A stretch of 64,000 nucleotides of DNA from NCBI RefSeq assembly GCF_030161555.1, contig NZ_BSUK01000001.1, forward strand, positions 3,596,001-3,660,000, written 5' to 3'. This DNA comes from Luteimicrobium album (GTDB taxonomy: Bacteria > Actinomycetota > Actinomycetes > Actinomycetales > Cellulomonadaceae). The translations under genes and the position numbers were made by a program. Of the stretch, positions 44,372 to 56,183 are shown in pieces; the first letter of the stretch is position 1, and each line of letters starts with the position of its first letter. The notes under the pieces are model-generated. The model was not told where the DNA came from, did no database searches, and worked only from the letters and a program-made list of their open reading frames with translations.

Positions 44372-45016
44372 ATGAGCGACATGCCCGATTCCGGTGGCCC
44401 GTCACGCCACGCTCGTCTGCGCGCGGGCCTCGCGGCCGCGCTCGCCGCGGCCGCCCCCGACGATCCGACGCTCTGCGAGGGCTGGGAGGCACGCCACCTC
44501 GCCGCGCACGTCCTCACCCGCCAACGAAGCCCGCGGATCCACTCCCCCGCCTTCTGGGCCCTCGCCGACCGTGCGCAGGACCCCGCGGTCTACGCCGACC
44601 TCGTCGCGCGGGTCGCCGCCCCGCCGCCGCGCCTGTCCCCCAGCGCCTGGGCCGGGAACCTCATGAACGTCACCGAGTTCTTCGTCCACGCGGAGGACGT
44701 CCGCCGCGGCCCGCGCGACGTCCCGTCCCGCGCGCTCGACGACGACGTCGTGGCGAGCCTGTGGCGCCAGCTCGGCCTCGCCGGCCGGCTCTCCTACCGC
44801 GGCGCGGCACCCGGCGTGCTGCTCGTCGCCCCCGGGGTCGGGCGCCGCCGGGTCTCGCGTCCGCACCACGGTGCGGGGACCGTCGTCGTCACCGGGGAGG
44901 TGGGCGAGCTCGTCCTCCACGCCTCCGGACGCGGCCGGCACGCCCACGTGGCCGTCGAGGGGACGGACGCCGACGTCGCCGCGCTGGACGCCGTCCAGCC
45001 GGGCCCGCCCGTGTAG
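44372..45016 (+). CDS. TIGR03085/DinB-like maleylpyruvate isomerase-family protein
   Basis: A 214-residue four-helix-bundle protein. The motif DPTLCEGWEARHLAAHVLTRQR is the N-terminal signature of the TIGR03085/mycothiol-dependent maleylpyruvate isomerase group, whose His residues bind a divalent metal; further candidate His are in NVTEFFVHAEDVRRG. Some relatives use mycothiol, which this organism should make (mshC at 62337), but the substrate is unknown. ATG 44372 is chosen; ATG 44381 has a better-spaced AGGA. It converges on hisF with an 11-bp gap. Confidence 0.82.
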   Translation: MSDMPDSGGPSRHARLRAGLAAALAAAAPDDPTLCEGWEARHLAAHVLTRQRSPRIHSPAFWALADRAQDPAVYADLVARVAAPPPRLSPSAWAGNLMNVTEFFVHAEDVRRGPRDVPSRALDDDVVASLWRQLGLAGRLSYRGAAPGVLLVAPGVGRRRVSRPHHGAGTVVVTGEVGELVLHASGRGRHAHVAVEGTDADVAALDAVQPGPPV

Positions 45017-45027
45017 CGCCTCGGGGC

Positions 45028-45798
45028 TCAGCGCACCTCGACGCCCGCCTCGCGCAGCGCGTCCTTCACGTCCGCGACCGTGAGGCGCCCGAAGTGGAAC
45101 ACGCTCGCCGCGAGCAGGGCGTCCGCGCCCGCCCGGGCCGCCGCGACGAAGTCCTGCGGCGTGGACGCGCCGCCGCTCGCGATCAGCGGGACCCCCACGG
45201 CCGCGCGCACCGCGCGCAGCATCTCGAGGTCGAAGCCCTCGTAGGTGCCGTCGGCGTCCATCGAGTTGAGCAGCACCTCGCCCGCGCCGAGCTCGGCGGC
45301 CCGCGCGGCCCACTCGACCGCGTCGATGCCGGTGCCGCGGCGCCCGCCGTGCGTCGTCACCTCGAAGCCGCTCGGCGTGCTCACGTCGCCCTGGACGCGG
45401 CGCGCGTCGACCGACAGCACGAGCACCTGGTTGCCGAACCGGCCCGCGATCTCCGCGATCAGCTCGGGCCGGGCGATCGCCGCGGTGTTCACCCCGACCT
45501 TGTCGGCACCCGCACGCAGCAGCGTGTCGACGTCGTCGACCGTCCGCACCCCACCGCCGACCGTCAGCGGGACGAACACCTGGTCCGCCGTCCTGCGGAC
45601 CACCTCGTACGTGGTCTCGCGGCCGCTCGACGACGCCGACACGTCGAGGAACGTGACCTCGTCGGCGCCCTGCGCGTCGTACCGCGCGGCCAGCTCGACC
45701 GGGTCTCCGGCGTCACGCAGGTTCTCGAAGTTCACGCCCTTGACGACCCTCCCCGCATCGACGTCGAGGCACGGGATCACGCGGACGGCGACGGGCAC
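45028..45798 (-). CDS. hisF: Imidazole glycerol phosphate synthase cyclase subunit
   Basis: TIM-barrel cyclase making IGP and AICAR with ammonia from HisH; 256 residues. Catalytic Asp are in [16 protein letters not shown] and VLSVDARRV; phosphate sites are [14 protein letters not shown] and [16 protein letters not shown] start with AAGGAG upstream. HisH and the remaining his genes are outside the window. It is preceded 58 bp upstream by the FKBP gene on the same strand. Confidence 0.95.
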   Translation of the reverse strand: MPVAVRVIPCLDVDAGRVVKGVNFENLRDAGDPVELAARYDAQGADEVTFLDVSASSSGRETTYEVVRRTADQVFVPLTVGGGVRTVDDVDTLLRAGADKVGVNTAAIARPELIAEIAGRFGNQVLVLSVDARRVQGDVSTPSGFEVTTHGGRRGTGIDAVEWAARAAELGAGEVLLNSMDADGTYEGFDLEMLRAVRAAVGVPLIASGGASTPQDFVAAARAGADALLAASVFHFGRLTVADVKDALREAGVEVR

Positions 45799-45856
45799 GG
45801 GGACTCCTTCGGGGTCGTCCCGGCGAGCCGGGAGCGGGACGTGGCGGAAGGCGGGA

Positions 45857-46899
45857 TCACTTGCCGGACGTCGAGGTCGCGGGCGGCGACACGTCGGCCG
45901 GCTTCGCCTTCTTCCCGACCTGCGGCCCGGTGCCCGGCGTGTGCGCGTCCAGGATATCGACCACGAACACCAGGGTCTGGTCCGCGAGCTTCGAGGAGGT
46001 GCCCTGGTAGCCGAGGTCGGGCGGCACCACGAGCATCACCTGGGACCCGACCGGCAGCTCGAGCAGCCCCTGGTCCCAGCCCTCGATGACGTCCCCGACG
46101 CCCAGCCGGAACGTCAGGGGCAGCTTCTTGCTCCCCCACGTCGTGTCGAAGACCTTGCCGTCCTTCCACGTGACGCCCGTGTACTGGACGGTGACGAGCT
46201 GACCCGCCTGGACCTGCGGCCCCGTCCCGCGCACGAGCGGGAGCACGGCGAGCTCGCTCGGAGCCGTCGCGCCCTTCGGGATCTTCACGGTCGGGGCGCC
46301 GTCGTCGGCCCGCGTCACGACGGGCTCACCCTTGCTCTGCGCCACGGTCTCGCCGACCGCCCGGCCCGGCAGGACGTCGACGGTCGTCACCAGCGGCACA
46401 CCCTTCGACTCGGCGACGTCGAGCACCCGGCTGCCCGACGTCCGGCCCACGACCATGCGGTACAGCGCCGTGCCGAGCGTCTTCTCGTCGATCCGGACCG
46501 CCCGCGGCTCCCCGCGAACGAGTTCGCGACGACCTTGCGGGTGCGTCCGTCCTCGGCGTACGTGTCGAGCACGACGACGTCACCGTCCTTCACCTTCGGG
46601 CCGACGCCCTCCCAGACCGTCTCCATGCGCTGCGCGGTGACGGTCAGCGGGGTGTCGTAGGCGAAGCTGGGCGGCGACCAGGCGCTCCCCGTGACCTGGA
46701 CGTCCGCCTGCGTGGAGCCCGTCACGGTGGCCTGGTCCTGCGGGTCCTCCTCGCCGCACGCGGCGACGGTCGCCACGAGCCCGAGGGCCACGACGAGCAC
46801 CGCCACCGACCGGGCACGGCCGGCCCGCCGGAGCGGCCGGGGCCGTCGTCGGAGACTGGTTCGGGGCGCGGCGGATCGACGGTGGAGCGGTGGGGTCAC
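45857..46899 (-). CDS. FKBP-type peptidyl-prolyl isomerase lipoprotein with two FKBP domains (apparent frameshift)
   Basis: About 347 residues restored. A long basic N-terminus and hydrophobic segment [18 protein letters not shown] end in a lipobox Cys, so it is probably an outer-leaflet lipoprotein processed by Lgt. A degenerate FKBP-like domain ([17 protein letters not shown]) precedes a complete C-terminal FKBP ([57 protein letters not shown]). The frame breaks after ANSFAG; one base in CCCC at 46510-46513 restores [23 protein letters not shown] 46899 has TACCCT seven bases upstream. It acts in protein folding outside the membrane. Confidence 0.88.
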
Positions 46900-46978
46900 G
46901 GGCCACAGGGTAGCCGGGCCACCCACGTGAGACCTGAGACCCCGCTGCCCGGCGGGCGCCGGAAGGAGCGCGCGGCCC

Positions 46979-48340
46979 TCACATCGACTCGATGAGGCGC
47001 TCCACGCGGTCGTCGACGTTGCGGAACGGGTCCTTGCAGAGCACCGTGCGCTGCGCCTGGTCGTTGAGCTTGAGGTGCACCCAGTCGACCGTGTAGTCCC
47101 GGCGGGCCTCCTGCGCGGCGCGCACGAAGTCGCCGCGCAGCTTCGCGCGCGTCGTCTGCGGCGGGACCGCGGTCGACTCGAAGACCTCCAGGTCCGTGAC
47201 CACGCGCTCGACGAGCCCCCGCTGGGCCATGAGGTTGTAGAGCCCCTCGGTCCGCGAGATGTCGTGGTAGGCGAGGTCGAGCCGGGCGATGCGGGGGTCG
47301 GTGAGCGGCAGGTCGTGCTTGGCCTGGTACCGCTGGATCAGCTTGAGCTTGATCACCCAGTCGAGCTCGCGGTCCACCAGGGACAGGTCACCCGACTCGA
47401 GCGCGCGCAGGCCACGCTCCCACAGGTCGAGGACCTGCTTGATCATGGGCGTCGGCTCGACGTGCGCGTCGACGTGGTCCTTGACGCGCTGGAGGTACTC
47501 GGACTGCAGCTCGATCGCGGTCGCGGTCCGGCCGTTCGCGAGCTGGACGGGCACCTTGGCCGTGATGTCGTGCGAGATGTCCCGGATCGCGCGGATCGGG
47601 TTCTCGAGCCCCAGGTCGCGCATCGGCACGCCCGCCTCGACGAGCCGCAGCACGAGGTCGGTGGCGCCGACCTTGAGCACCGTCGTCGGCTCGGCCATCG
47701 ACGAGTCGCCCACGATGACGTGCAGGCGCCGGTAGCTCTCGGCGTCGGCGTGCGGCTCGTCACGCGTGTTGATGATCGGGCGGGACCGGGTGGTCGCGCT
47801 CGAGACGGCCTCCCAGATGTGGTCGGCACGCTGCGACAGCGTGTACGTGGCGCCGCGGGGCGTGGCCAGCACCTTCCCGGCGCCCGTCAGGATCTGGCGC
47901 GTGATGAGGAACGGGACCAGCACGTCGGACAGGCGCGCGAAGTCGCCCTGCCGCCGCACCAGGTAGTTCTCGTGGCAGCCGTACGAGTTCCCGGCCGAGT
48001 CGGTGTTGTTCTTGAACAGGTGGATCCGGCCAGCGAGGCCCTCGTGCTCGAGCCGCTGCTGCGCGTCCGCGACGAGCCCCTCGAGGATCCGCTCACCGCC
48101 CCGGTCGTACGCGACGAGCTGGCGCACGTCGTCGCACTCCGCCGTCGCGTACTCCGGGTGCGACCCAACGTCGAGGTACAGCCGCGAGCCGTTGCGCAGG
48201 AAGACGTTCGACGACCGCCCCCACGCCACCACCTTGCGGAACAGGTAGCGCGCGATCTCGTCCGCGGACAGGCCGCGCCCGTCCTCGGCGGCGCACATCA
48301 CGCCGTACTCGGTCTCGAGCCCGAAGATGCGTCGGTCCAT
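46979..48340 (-). CDS. pafA: Pup--protein ligase
   Basis: Ligates the C-terminal Glu of deamidated Pup to substrate lysines; 453 residues, glutamine-synthetase-like fold. It opens [19 protein letters not shown]; the ATP/Mg site is around [20 protein letters not shown], then [17 protein letters not shown] and [12 protein letters not shown], then the C-terminal [20 protein letters not shown]. The frame is intact. It follows prcA with 36 bp between them. It shares ancestry with Dop at 50336. Confidence 0.96.
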   Translation of the reverse strand: MDRRIFGLETEYGVMCAAEDGRGLSADEIARYLFRKVVAWGRSSNVFLRNGSRLYLDVGSHPEYATAECDDVRQLVAYDRGGERILEGLVADAQQRLEHEGLAGRIHLFKNNTDSAGNSYGCHENYLVRRQGDFARLSDVLVPFLITRQILTGAGKVLATPRGATYTLSQRADHIWEAVSSATTRSRPIINTRDEPHADAESYRRLHVIVGDSSMAEPTTVLKVGATDLVLRLVEAGVPMRDLGLENPIRAIRDISHDITAKVPVQLANGRTATAIELQSEYLQRVKDHVDAHVEPTPMIKQVLDLWERGLRALESGDLSLVDRELDWVIKLKLIQRYQAKHDLPLTDPRIARLDLAYHDISRTEGLYNLMAQRGLVERVVTDLEVFESTAVPPQTTRAKLRGDFVRAAQEARRDYTVDWVHLKLNDQAQRTVLCKDPFRNVDDRVERLIESM

Positions 48341-48376
48341 GGGTGGTCTCCTGTCTTCCCGAGGCCTGCTCGCGAC

Positions 48377-49087
48377 CTAGCGCTGCGCGAGGAGCTGGTC
48401 GAGGGCGGGCGTCGTGAGGCGTCGGAACGCGCGCCGTCTCGCCGTCCGCTCGAGCACCGCGGCCTCGAGCTGGGCGGCAGGCACCTCCTGCGGCTCGGCG
48501 CCGTCGCCCGTGCCCTCGCCGCTCGCGGCGAGCGCCCGGGTCGCGAGCGTGAGGACCTCGGGCAGCGCCATGCCCTCGTGCCACTCCTCGCGCAGGCGCG
48601 CGCCGAGCTCCTCGGCCTGCCCGCCCATCGCGACGACGCTGTGCTCGTCGGCCACCGACCCGTCGTACGACAGCCGGTAGATCTGGTCGCCCGCAGGCTC
48701 GTCGGCGACCTCGGCGACCACGAGCTCGACCTCGAGCGGCTTCGACTCCGTCGTGAACACCGTCCCCAGCGTCTGCGCGTACGCGTTGGCGAGTCCGCGG
48801 GCCGTGACGTCGGAGCGGTCGTAGGAGTACCCGCGCAGGTCCGCGTAGCGCACGCCCGCGACCCGCAGGTTCTCGAACTCGTTGTACTTGCCGACCGCCG
48901 CGAACGCGATCCGGTCGTAGATCTCCGAGATCTTGTGCAGCGCGCGCGACGGGTTCTGGGTCGCGAACGCGATGCCGTCGTCGTACTGCAGCACGACGAC
49001 GGAGCGGCCTCGGGCGATGCCCTTGCGCGCGTAGTCCGCCCGGTCCTTCATGAGCTGCTCGGGCGAGACGTAGAAGGGCATGCTCAC
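48377..49087 (-). CDS. prcA: Proteasome alpha subunit
   Basis: Forms the outer gating rings of the 20S core; 236 residues. [20 protein letters not shown] is the gating N-terminus, followed by the conserved [21 protein letters not shown] and [20 protein letters not shown]. There is no N-terminal Thr, as expected for alpha. GTG 49087 overlaps the prcB stop (GTGA), with ATG 49081 two codons later. The tail is not the usual short acidic end but an Ala/Arg-rich helix ([20 protein letters not shown]). Confidence 0.95.
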   Translation of the reverse strand: MSMPFYVSPEQLMKDRADYARKGIARGRSVVVLQYDDGIAFATQNPSRALHKISEIYDRIAFAAVGKYNEFENLRVAGVRYADLRGYSYDRSDVTARGLANAYAQTLGTVFTTESKPLEVELVVAEVADEPAGDQIYRLSYDGSVADEHSVVAMGGQAEELGARLREEWHEGMALPEVLTLATRALAASGEGTGDGAEPQEVPAAQLEAAVLERTARRRAFRRLTTPALDQLLAQR

Positions 49088-50019
49088 GGGGCGTCTCCCT
49101 CGCTGTCGGTGCGGCGCGCGCCGCCGTCGCCCAGGTCCTCGGGCGGCACGGGGCGCGGCTCGTCGGACGGGTTGGACGCGCTCGTGCGACGGACGCCGCG
49201 TCGCGCGTCGTTGGCGGCGGTCCGCTCGGCCACGATCTCGGCGGCGAGCGCCGCGAGCTCGTCGTCGCCGACCCGCCGGTAGCCCTCGGCGTCGACCGTC
49301 GCGACGACGGGCCAGATCCGGCGCACGGGGTCCGGGCCGCCGGTCGCGGAGTCGTCGTCGGCGGCGTCGTACAGCGCCTCGACCGCGACGTGCACGGCCC
49401 CCGTCGCGTCCAGGCCCGGGCGCCACAGCTTCTTCAGGGCGCCGCGCGCGAACACCGAGCCCGAGCCGACGCTGTGGTGGTCGTGCTCCTCGTAGCGCCC
49501 GCCCGTGACGTCGTAGGAGAAGATCCGCCCCGCGCCCCGGTCGAGGTCGTAGCCCGCGAACAGGGGGACCACCGCGAGGCCCTGCATCGCGAGCCCGAGG
49601 TTGGACCGGATCATCGTGGACAGCCGGTTGGCCTTGCCGTCGAGCGAGAGCAGCGAGCCCTCGATCTTCTCGTAGTGCTCGAGCTCGAGCTGGTAGAGCC
49701 GCACGAGCTCGAGCGCCAGACCGGCGCTGCCCGCGATCCCGACGGCCGAGTATTCGTCGGCCGGGAAGACCTTCTCGATCTCGCGGCTCGCGATCATGGC
49801 GCCGGCCGTCGCGCGGCGGTCGCCCGCCATCACGACGCCGCCGTCGTAGGTGACGGCGATGATCGTCGTGCCGTGCGGCGCCACGGGGGCGTCGCCGGCC
49901 GGGAGCACCCGGCCCTCGGGGAGCAGGCCGGGGTCGTGCGCGGCGAGGAACTCGACGAACGACGCCGAGCCGGGTGTCGTGTACGCGCGAGGGAGCCTCG
50001 CGTCAGCCTCGGGTGTCAT
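49084..50019 (-). CDS. prcB: Proteasome beta subunit
   Basis: Catalytic subunit of the 20S core; 311 residues. A propeptide of 50 residues ends at HG, exposing Thr51 ([21 protein letters not shown]), the N-terminal nucleophile. Supporting Asp/Lys are in AGDRRAT and [20 protein letters not shown]. The C-terminal extension ([20 protein letters not shown]) is longer than usual and low in complexity. ATG 50019 is seven bases after the pup stop; prcA overlaps its end by four bases. Confidence 0.95.
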   Translation of the reverse strand: MTPEADARLPRAYTTPGSASFVEFLAAHDPGLLPEGRVLPAGDAPVAPHGTTIIAVTYDGGVVMAGDRRATAGAMIASREIEKVFPADEYSAVGIAGSAGLALELVRLYQLELEHYEKIEGSLLSLDGKANRLSTMIRSNLGLAMQGLAVVPLFAGYDLDRGAGRIFSYDVTGGRYEEHDHHSVGSGSVFARGALKKLWRPGLDATGAVHVAVEALYDAADDDSATGGPDPVRRIWPVVATVDAEGYRRVGDDELAALAAEIVAERTAANDARRGVRRTSASNPSDEPRPVPPEDLGDGGARRTDSEGDAP

Positions 50020-50026
50020 GGGCGTC

Positions 50027-50224
50027 CTACTGCCCGCCCTTCTGGACGAACCCGCGCACGAACTGCTCGGCGTTCGCCTCGAGGACGTCGTCGATGTCGT
50101 CGAGGAGCGCGTCGACGTCGGCGTCCTGGCCCTGCGGCGCCGCGGGCGGCGGGGTGGGGGTGGCGTCGTCGTCCGGCACGTCGTCCTCGCGGCGGACGTG
50201 CTGCTGCTGCTCGCGATCTGCCAT
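50027..50224 (-). CDS. pup: Prokaryotic ubiquitin-like protein Pup
   Basis: A 65-residue, mostly disordered protein tag. The C-terminus is QKGGQ, so the last Gln must be deamidated by Dop before PafA can use it. The segment [20 protein letters not shown] forms the helix that binds the Mpa coiled coils. ATG 50224 has GAAGGAG seven bases upstream. A -10-like TAGGCT at 50294-50289 could give pup its own promoter in the 111-bp gap after dop. Confidence 0.96.
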   Translation of the reverse strand: MADREQQQHVRREDDVPDDDATPTPPPAAPQGQDADVDALLDDIDDVLEANAEQFVRGFVQKGGQ

Positions 50225-50288
50225 CGTCGTCTCCTTCGTGCTCGTCGGTCCTCGGGCCGTGCGTGCCCCGCTGATCCGTTCCGTGTCC

Positions 50289-50294
50289 AGCCTA
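50289..50294 (-). promoter_or_regulatory. Possible pup -10 element
   Basis: TAGGCT on the minus strand in the 111-bp gap between dop and pup, about 65 bases before ATG 50224, giving a leadered transcript with GAAGGAG. It could uncouple pup-prcBA expression from mpa-dop. Confidence 0.4.
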
Positions 50295-50335
50295 GGCCGT
50301 GCGGGGCCGCCCGGCCGGACCGTCCACGCCGTCCC

Positions 50336-52025
50336 TCACGTCCCGGACAGGCCCGCGAGCAGCGCAGACGCGTCCGCGCTGCGGTCGAGCAGGTCACCGA
50401 GATGCCCCCGGGTCCCGCGCTCGGGGTCCGGCATGGGCACGCGCTGCAGCGACGGCGCCCCGGGCACGTCGAAGATGATCGAGTCCCAGCTCGCCGCGGA
50501 CACGTGCTCCCCGTACCGGGCCATGACCTCGCCCCGGAAGTAGGCGCGCGTGTCGTCGGGCGGGTGGTGGACGGCGCGCGCCACCTCCTGCTCCGTCACG
50601 ACCCGCTCGACCGCGTCCTTGGCGAGGAGGCGGTGGTAGATCCCGCGCTCGGGCCGCACGTCGGACCACTGCAGGTCCGTCGCCGCGAGGCGCGGGTGGT
50701 CCCAGTCGAGCCCGTCGCGGCGCCGCAGCCCGTCGAGGATGCGGAGCTTCGCGACCCACTCGACCTGGCCGGCGACGCTCGCGCGGTCGTGCTCCAGGCC
50801 GTGCAGCACGCGGGCCCACCGGTCGACGACGGCCCGGGTCTCGTCGTCCGGCCCGGCCCCGGCGGCGAGGGCGTCCACCGCCTCCCGCGCGGCGTCGAGG
50901 TACGTCCGCTGGATCTCCAGCGCCGTGAGCTCGCGGCCGTCGGCGAGCCGGAGGGTGGTCGTGAGCGTCGGGTCGTGGCTGACGCGCTGGACGTCCCCGA
51001 CCGGGTCGGCGAGGCGCAGCGCGGCCAGCCGGGCGTACGCCGCGGGCAGCTCGTCGCGGCGCTCGATCAGGCCCAGGACGAGCGACGTCGTCCCGAGCTT
51101 GAGGTACGTCGCGACCTCGAGCAGGTTCGCGTCGCCGATGATGAGGTGGAGCCGGCGCCACCGCTGCCGGTCCGCGTGGGGCTCGTCGCGCGTGTTGACG
51201 ATGGGACGGCGCAGCGTCGTCTCGAGTCCGATCTCGGCCTCGATGTAGTCGGAGCGCTGCGCGAGCTGGAAGCCTGCGTCCGCGCCCGTCTGGCCGAGGC
51301 CCACCCGCCCCGCGCCCGCGAAGACCTGGCGCGTGACGAGGAACGGCATCAGGAGCTGTGCGAGCTCGGCGAACGGCACGTCGCGGCGCACAAGGAAGTT
51401 TTCGTGGCAGCCGTAGCTCGCGCCCTTGCCGTCGACGTTGTTCTTGTACAGCGCGACCGGGCCGCCCGGGAACGGCGCCAGCTCGCGCGCGGCGGCGAGC
51501 ATGACGCGCTCCCCGCGACGTCGAACCGGACCGCCTCGCGCGGCCCCGTGACCTCGGGCGACGAGTACTCCGGGTGCGCGTGGTCGACGTACAGCCGCGC
51601 GCCGTTGGTGAGGATGACGTTCGCGGCGCTCGGGTCGTCGTACTCCTCGGCCTCGGGCCGGTCGAGGGCCTCCGTCGAGCTCTCGCCGCCGTTTGACGAC
51701 ACCGGGCCGGGCGCGACCGGCCGGTCCGGGTCGTCCGTGAGCAGCGACGGGTGGGCCGACGCCCGGCGCAGGTGGAACCCCCGCGCGTCGTGCAGGGGTC
51801 CTCGTCGTCGTAGTCCCAGCGGGCGCCGCGGCCGCCGCCGACGGCCGCGAGCGCCCGGTACGTCGTGACGACCTGGGACGACAGGAGCATCGGGTTCGCG
51901 TACGGGCGGCCGGGCTGGAGGACGCCGTACTCGGTCTCGATGCCCATGACGCGGCGGACCGAGAGTGGAGCGGTGCCGCTCGGCCCCGCCGTCTCACGGA
52001 CGGCGTCGTCGGGCCCAGCCGTCAC
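50336..52025 (-). CDS. dop: Deamidase/depupylase of Pup (two apparent frameshifts)
   Basis: Converts Pup-Gln to Pup-Glu and removes Pup from proteins; about 563 residues restored. [22 protein letters not shown] begins the enzyme core. The Dop-specific loop follows around [20 protein letters not shown], then [20 protein letters not shown] and [12 protein letters not shown]. Frames break at GGGG 51795-51798 (restores [14 protein letters not shown]) and CCCC 51511-51514 (restores [14 protein letters not shown]). GTG 52025 overlaps the mpa stop (GTGA); ATG 51947 is an alternative that starts exactly at MGIETEYG. An acidic insert ([20 protein letters not shown]) sits in the loop region. Confidence 0.93.
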
Positions 52026-53671
52026 AGGTACTGCCCGGTGTTCGTGACGGTGTCGATGGTGCGGGCCGCGGCGGCCGCCTTGCCCTTCTTCTCGACGATC
52101 GTGCGGATGAAGACGATGCGCTCGCCCTTCTTGCCGCTGATCCGGGCCCAGTCGTCCGGGTTGGTCGTGTTGGGCAGGTCCTCGTTCTCCTTGAACTCGT
52201 CGACGCACGCCGACAGCAGGTGGTCGACGCGCAGGCCGCGCTGGCCCGTGGTCAGGAAGTCCTTGATCGCGGTCTTCTTGGCGCGGTCGACGATGTTCTG
52301 GATCATCGCGCCCGAGTTGAAGTCCTTGAAGTACAGGACCTCCTTGTCGCCGGACGCGTAGGTGACCTCGAGGAACCGGTTCTCGTCGTCCTCGGAGTAG
52401 ATGCGCTCGACGACGGCGCGGACCATCGCATCGATGGCCTCGGCGGCGTCGCCGTGGTGCTCGGCGAGGTCGTCGGGGTGGATCGGCAGGTCGGTCGTGA
52501 GGTACTTGCCGAAGATCTCCTTGGCGCCCTCGGCGTCGGGCCGTTCGATGCGGATCTTCACGTCGAGGCGGCCGGGGCGCAGGATCGCGGGGTCGATCAT
52601 GTCCTCGCGGTTGGACGCGCCGATGACGATGACGTTGTCGAGGCGCTCGACGCCGTCGATCTCGGACAGCAGCTGCGGGACGATCGTGGTCTCGACGTCG
52701 GACGACAGGCCCGTGCCGCGGGTGCGGAACAGGGACTCCATCTCGTCGAAGAACACGACGACGGGCATGCCCTCGCTGGCCTTCTCGCGCGCGCGGGCGA
52801 AGATCAGGCGGATGTGGCGCTCGGTCTCGCCGACGTACTTGTTGAGGAGCTCGGGGCCCTTGATGTTGAGGAAGTAGCTCTGCACGCTCTCCCCCGCGGC
52901 GGCGTCGCGGGACTCGGCGGCGCGGCGCTGCCCGACCATCTGCGCGAGCGAGTTGGCGACCGCCTTCGCGATGAGCGTCTTGCCGCACCCGGGCGGGCCG
53001 TAGAGCAGCACGCCCTTGGGCGGGCGCAGCCCGTGCTCGCGGTAGAGGTCGGGGTGGGCGAACGGCAGCTCGACGGCGTCGCGGATCTGGTCGATCTGCG
53101 GGCCGAGGCCACCGATGTCCGCGTAGTGGATGTCGGGGACCTCTTCGAGGACGAGCTCCTCGACGTCGGACTTGGGGATGCGCTCGAAGACGAAGCCCGA
53201 GCGGGTGTCGATGGTGACGGCGTCGCCGACGCGCACCTGGTCGGTGACGGACCCGGCGATGCGCGCGACGCGCTCCTCGTCGGCGCGCCCGACGACGAGG
53301 ACCCGGCCCTCGGGCAGGAGCTCCTTGACGGTCACGAGCTCGCCGATCCGCTCGAACCCGCCGGCCTCGACGACGGTCATGGCCTCGTTGAGCTTGACCT
53401 CCTGGCCGGGCCGCAGCGAGGCGACCTCGAGCGAGGGGCTCGTGCCGACATGCATCTTGCGGCCCGCCGACATGATGTCGACAGTGCCGTCGGGGCGCGC
53501 GCCGACGAAGACGGCGTAGGTGCCCGGAGGCTTGGCGAGCTCGTCGATCTGGCGCTTGAGCTCGACGATCTGGTCGCGGGCCGCGACGAGGGCGTCGGCG
53601 AGCCGTTCGTTCTTGGCCGCCAGCAGTCCGAGCTGCTGGTCGCGCGGGTCGCGGATGGGGGCGTCGGTCAT
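52022..53671 (-). CDS. mpa: Proteasome-associated AAA ATPase Mpa (ARC)
   Basis: Hexameric unfoldase feeding pupylated proteins to the 20S core; 549 residues. An N-terminal coiled coil (about residues 8-48), then OB domains, then AAA: Walker A GPPGCGKT near 229, Walker [11 protein letters not shown] near 308, sensor [20 protein letters not shown]. The chain ends GQYL, the C-terminal Tyr-containing tail that docks into PrcA. ATG 53671 has GGGGAGG nine bases upstream; TAAGGT (53704-53699) is a possible -10. The frame is intact. Confidence 0.96.
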   Translation of the reverse strand: MTDAPIRDPRDQQLGLLAAKNERLADALVAARDQIVELKRQIDELAKPPGTYAVFVGARPDGTVDIMSAGRKMHVGTSPSLEVASLRPGQEVKLNEAMTVVEAGGFERIGELVTVKELLPEGRVLVVGRADEERVARIAGSVTDQVRVGDAVTIDTRSGFVFERIPKSDVEELVLEEVPDIHYADIGGLGPQIDQIRDAVELPFAHPDLYREHGLRPPKGVLLYGPPGCGKTLIAKAVANSLAQMVGQRRAAESRDAAAGESVQSYFLNIKGPELLNKYVGETERHIRLIFARAREKASEGMPVVVFFDEMESLFRTRGTGLSSDVETTIVPQLLSEIDGVERLDNVIVIGASNREDMIDPAILRPGRLDVKIRIERPDAEGAKEIFGKYLTTDLPIHPDDLAEHHGDAAEAIDAMVRAVVERIYSEDDENRFLEVTYASGDKEVLYFKDFNSGAMIQNIVDRAKKTAIKDFLTTGQRGLRVDHLLSACVDEFKENEDLPNTTNPDDWARISGKKGERIVFIRTIVEKKGKAAAAARTIDTVTNTGQYL

Positions 53672-53803
53672 CTCGTCCTCCCCTGTCGTGGGACTACGAC
53701 CTTAGTCGGCAACACCGACACCGCGCCGGACGTTCCACGCAGCGACACGCGACCTTCACGTGACGGGTCTCACACCGACCCCCGTCGACCCCCGCACGGC
53801 GCG

Positions 53804-54912
<1,109 letters not shown>

Positions 54913-56071
54913 TCAGGCGGGCTTCGCGTTCGCGGCCCGCACGGCCTCGACGACGGTCTGCACGGGCAGCAGGCCGACGACGGAACCCTGCTGCGTGACG
55001 GCGAGCACCGGCCCGGTCGGCGCCGCCTCCGCGACGGTGCCCACGAGCTCGCTGCCGGTCGTCGCGACGTCGACCACGGCGTCGGGTCCGAGCGCCTGGG
55101 CGACGGCGGACACCGGGGTCGTGGCCGCCACCGGCTCCGGTACGGACGCGAGGGCCTGCGGGTCGACGGCGGCCACCGCGATGCCCGCACGGTCGACGAC
55201 GACGAGCGCGTGGTGCGGCAGGCTCACGGCCCGCGCGTCGGCCACGGTGCCCGTGTCGTAGACCAGCCGGACCGGCAGCATCAGGTCGGCCGCACGCAGG
55301 TGGGCGACGGCGGCGCGCGCCTTGCCCGACGCCACGGCCGACGAGGCCCCTGCCACAGGAAGCCCCCGATCAGCACGCCCCAGATCACCGTCGTGAGCGA
55401 CGGCTGCCCACCGCGCGCGAGCGGCACGCCGACGGCCCACACGATGACCGCGACCGCCACGGCCCGGCCGACCCAGCCGGCGGCGACGGTGCCCTTCTCG
55501 CGGTTGCCCGTCCCGCCCCAGACGGCGGACTCGAGCATCTGGCCGCCGTCGAGCGGGAGCCCGGGCAGGAGGTTGAAGATCCCGACGAACGCGTTGGAGA
55601 ACGCCCCGGCGTACAGGAGCAGGCCGGCGATCGAGGCGTCGCCGCGGACGGGCTGGAACGCGGCCCAGAAGGCCCCCGCGAGCACGAGGTTGGTGACGGG
55701 GCCGACGACGGCGACGAGGAACGCGTCGAGGGGTCCGCCGCCGCCCCCGTAGGCGGTGTGCCCGCCCCACAGGGTGAGCGCGAGCTCGTGGACCTCGTGG
55801 CCGCGGGCGCGGGCGACGAGGGCGTGCGCCGCCTCGTGGAGGAACACGGACAGGAAGAGCAGGAGGACGAACGCGAGCGCGACGACGTAGGTGCCAACCC
55901 CGAGGTCGGGCGAGACGTAGCGCACGGTCGGGGCGAAGAGCACCGTGAGCACGGCGGCGGCCACGAACCAGGAGGGGGTCACCACGACAGGGGCGCCGGC
56001 GAGCCGACCGATGACCCAGCCGGACGAGGTGCGGCGCGGGCGGCGCCCGCGGGGGCGGGGGTCTGACTCAC
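54913..56071 (-). CDS. Site-2 protease (M50) family membrane protease with CBS domains (two apparent frameshifts)
   Basis: About 386 residues restored. Zinc motif HEAAHALVAR within a membrane helix, second ligand in LPGLPLDGGQML, with about six helices, then a pair of CBS domains (LMLPVRLVYDTGTVADARAV and VVEAVRAANA). It is predicted to cut membrane-bound proteins in response to a ligand sensed by the CBS pair. GTG 56071 has TAGGCT six bases upstream. One base near 56020-56027 links VSQTPAPAGAARAAPR to GWVIGRLAGAPVVVTPSW, and one base in CCCC at 55347-55350 restores WQGASSAVASGKAR. It is divergent from the RecB-like gene. Confidence 0.88.
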
Positions 56072-56077
56072 CTGGTC

Positions 56078-56083
56078 AGCCTA
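56078..56083 (-). promoter_or_regulatory. Leaderless -10 of the M50 protease gene
   Basis: TAGGCT on the minus strand, six bases before GTG 56071. The partner promoter for the divergent gene is TAGGGT at 56171-56176, 88 bp away. Confidence 0.55.
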
Positions 56084-56183
56084 GTGGTCGCGGCTGGGCG
56101 GACGCTGGGGCGGGGCTGAGGCCGTGGCCCGTGCCTGTGGAGGGAGGACGGCACGGTGGGTGCCTGCGGCTAGGGTCCGGGGC

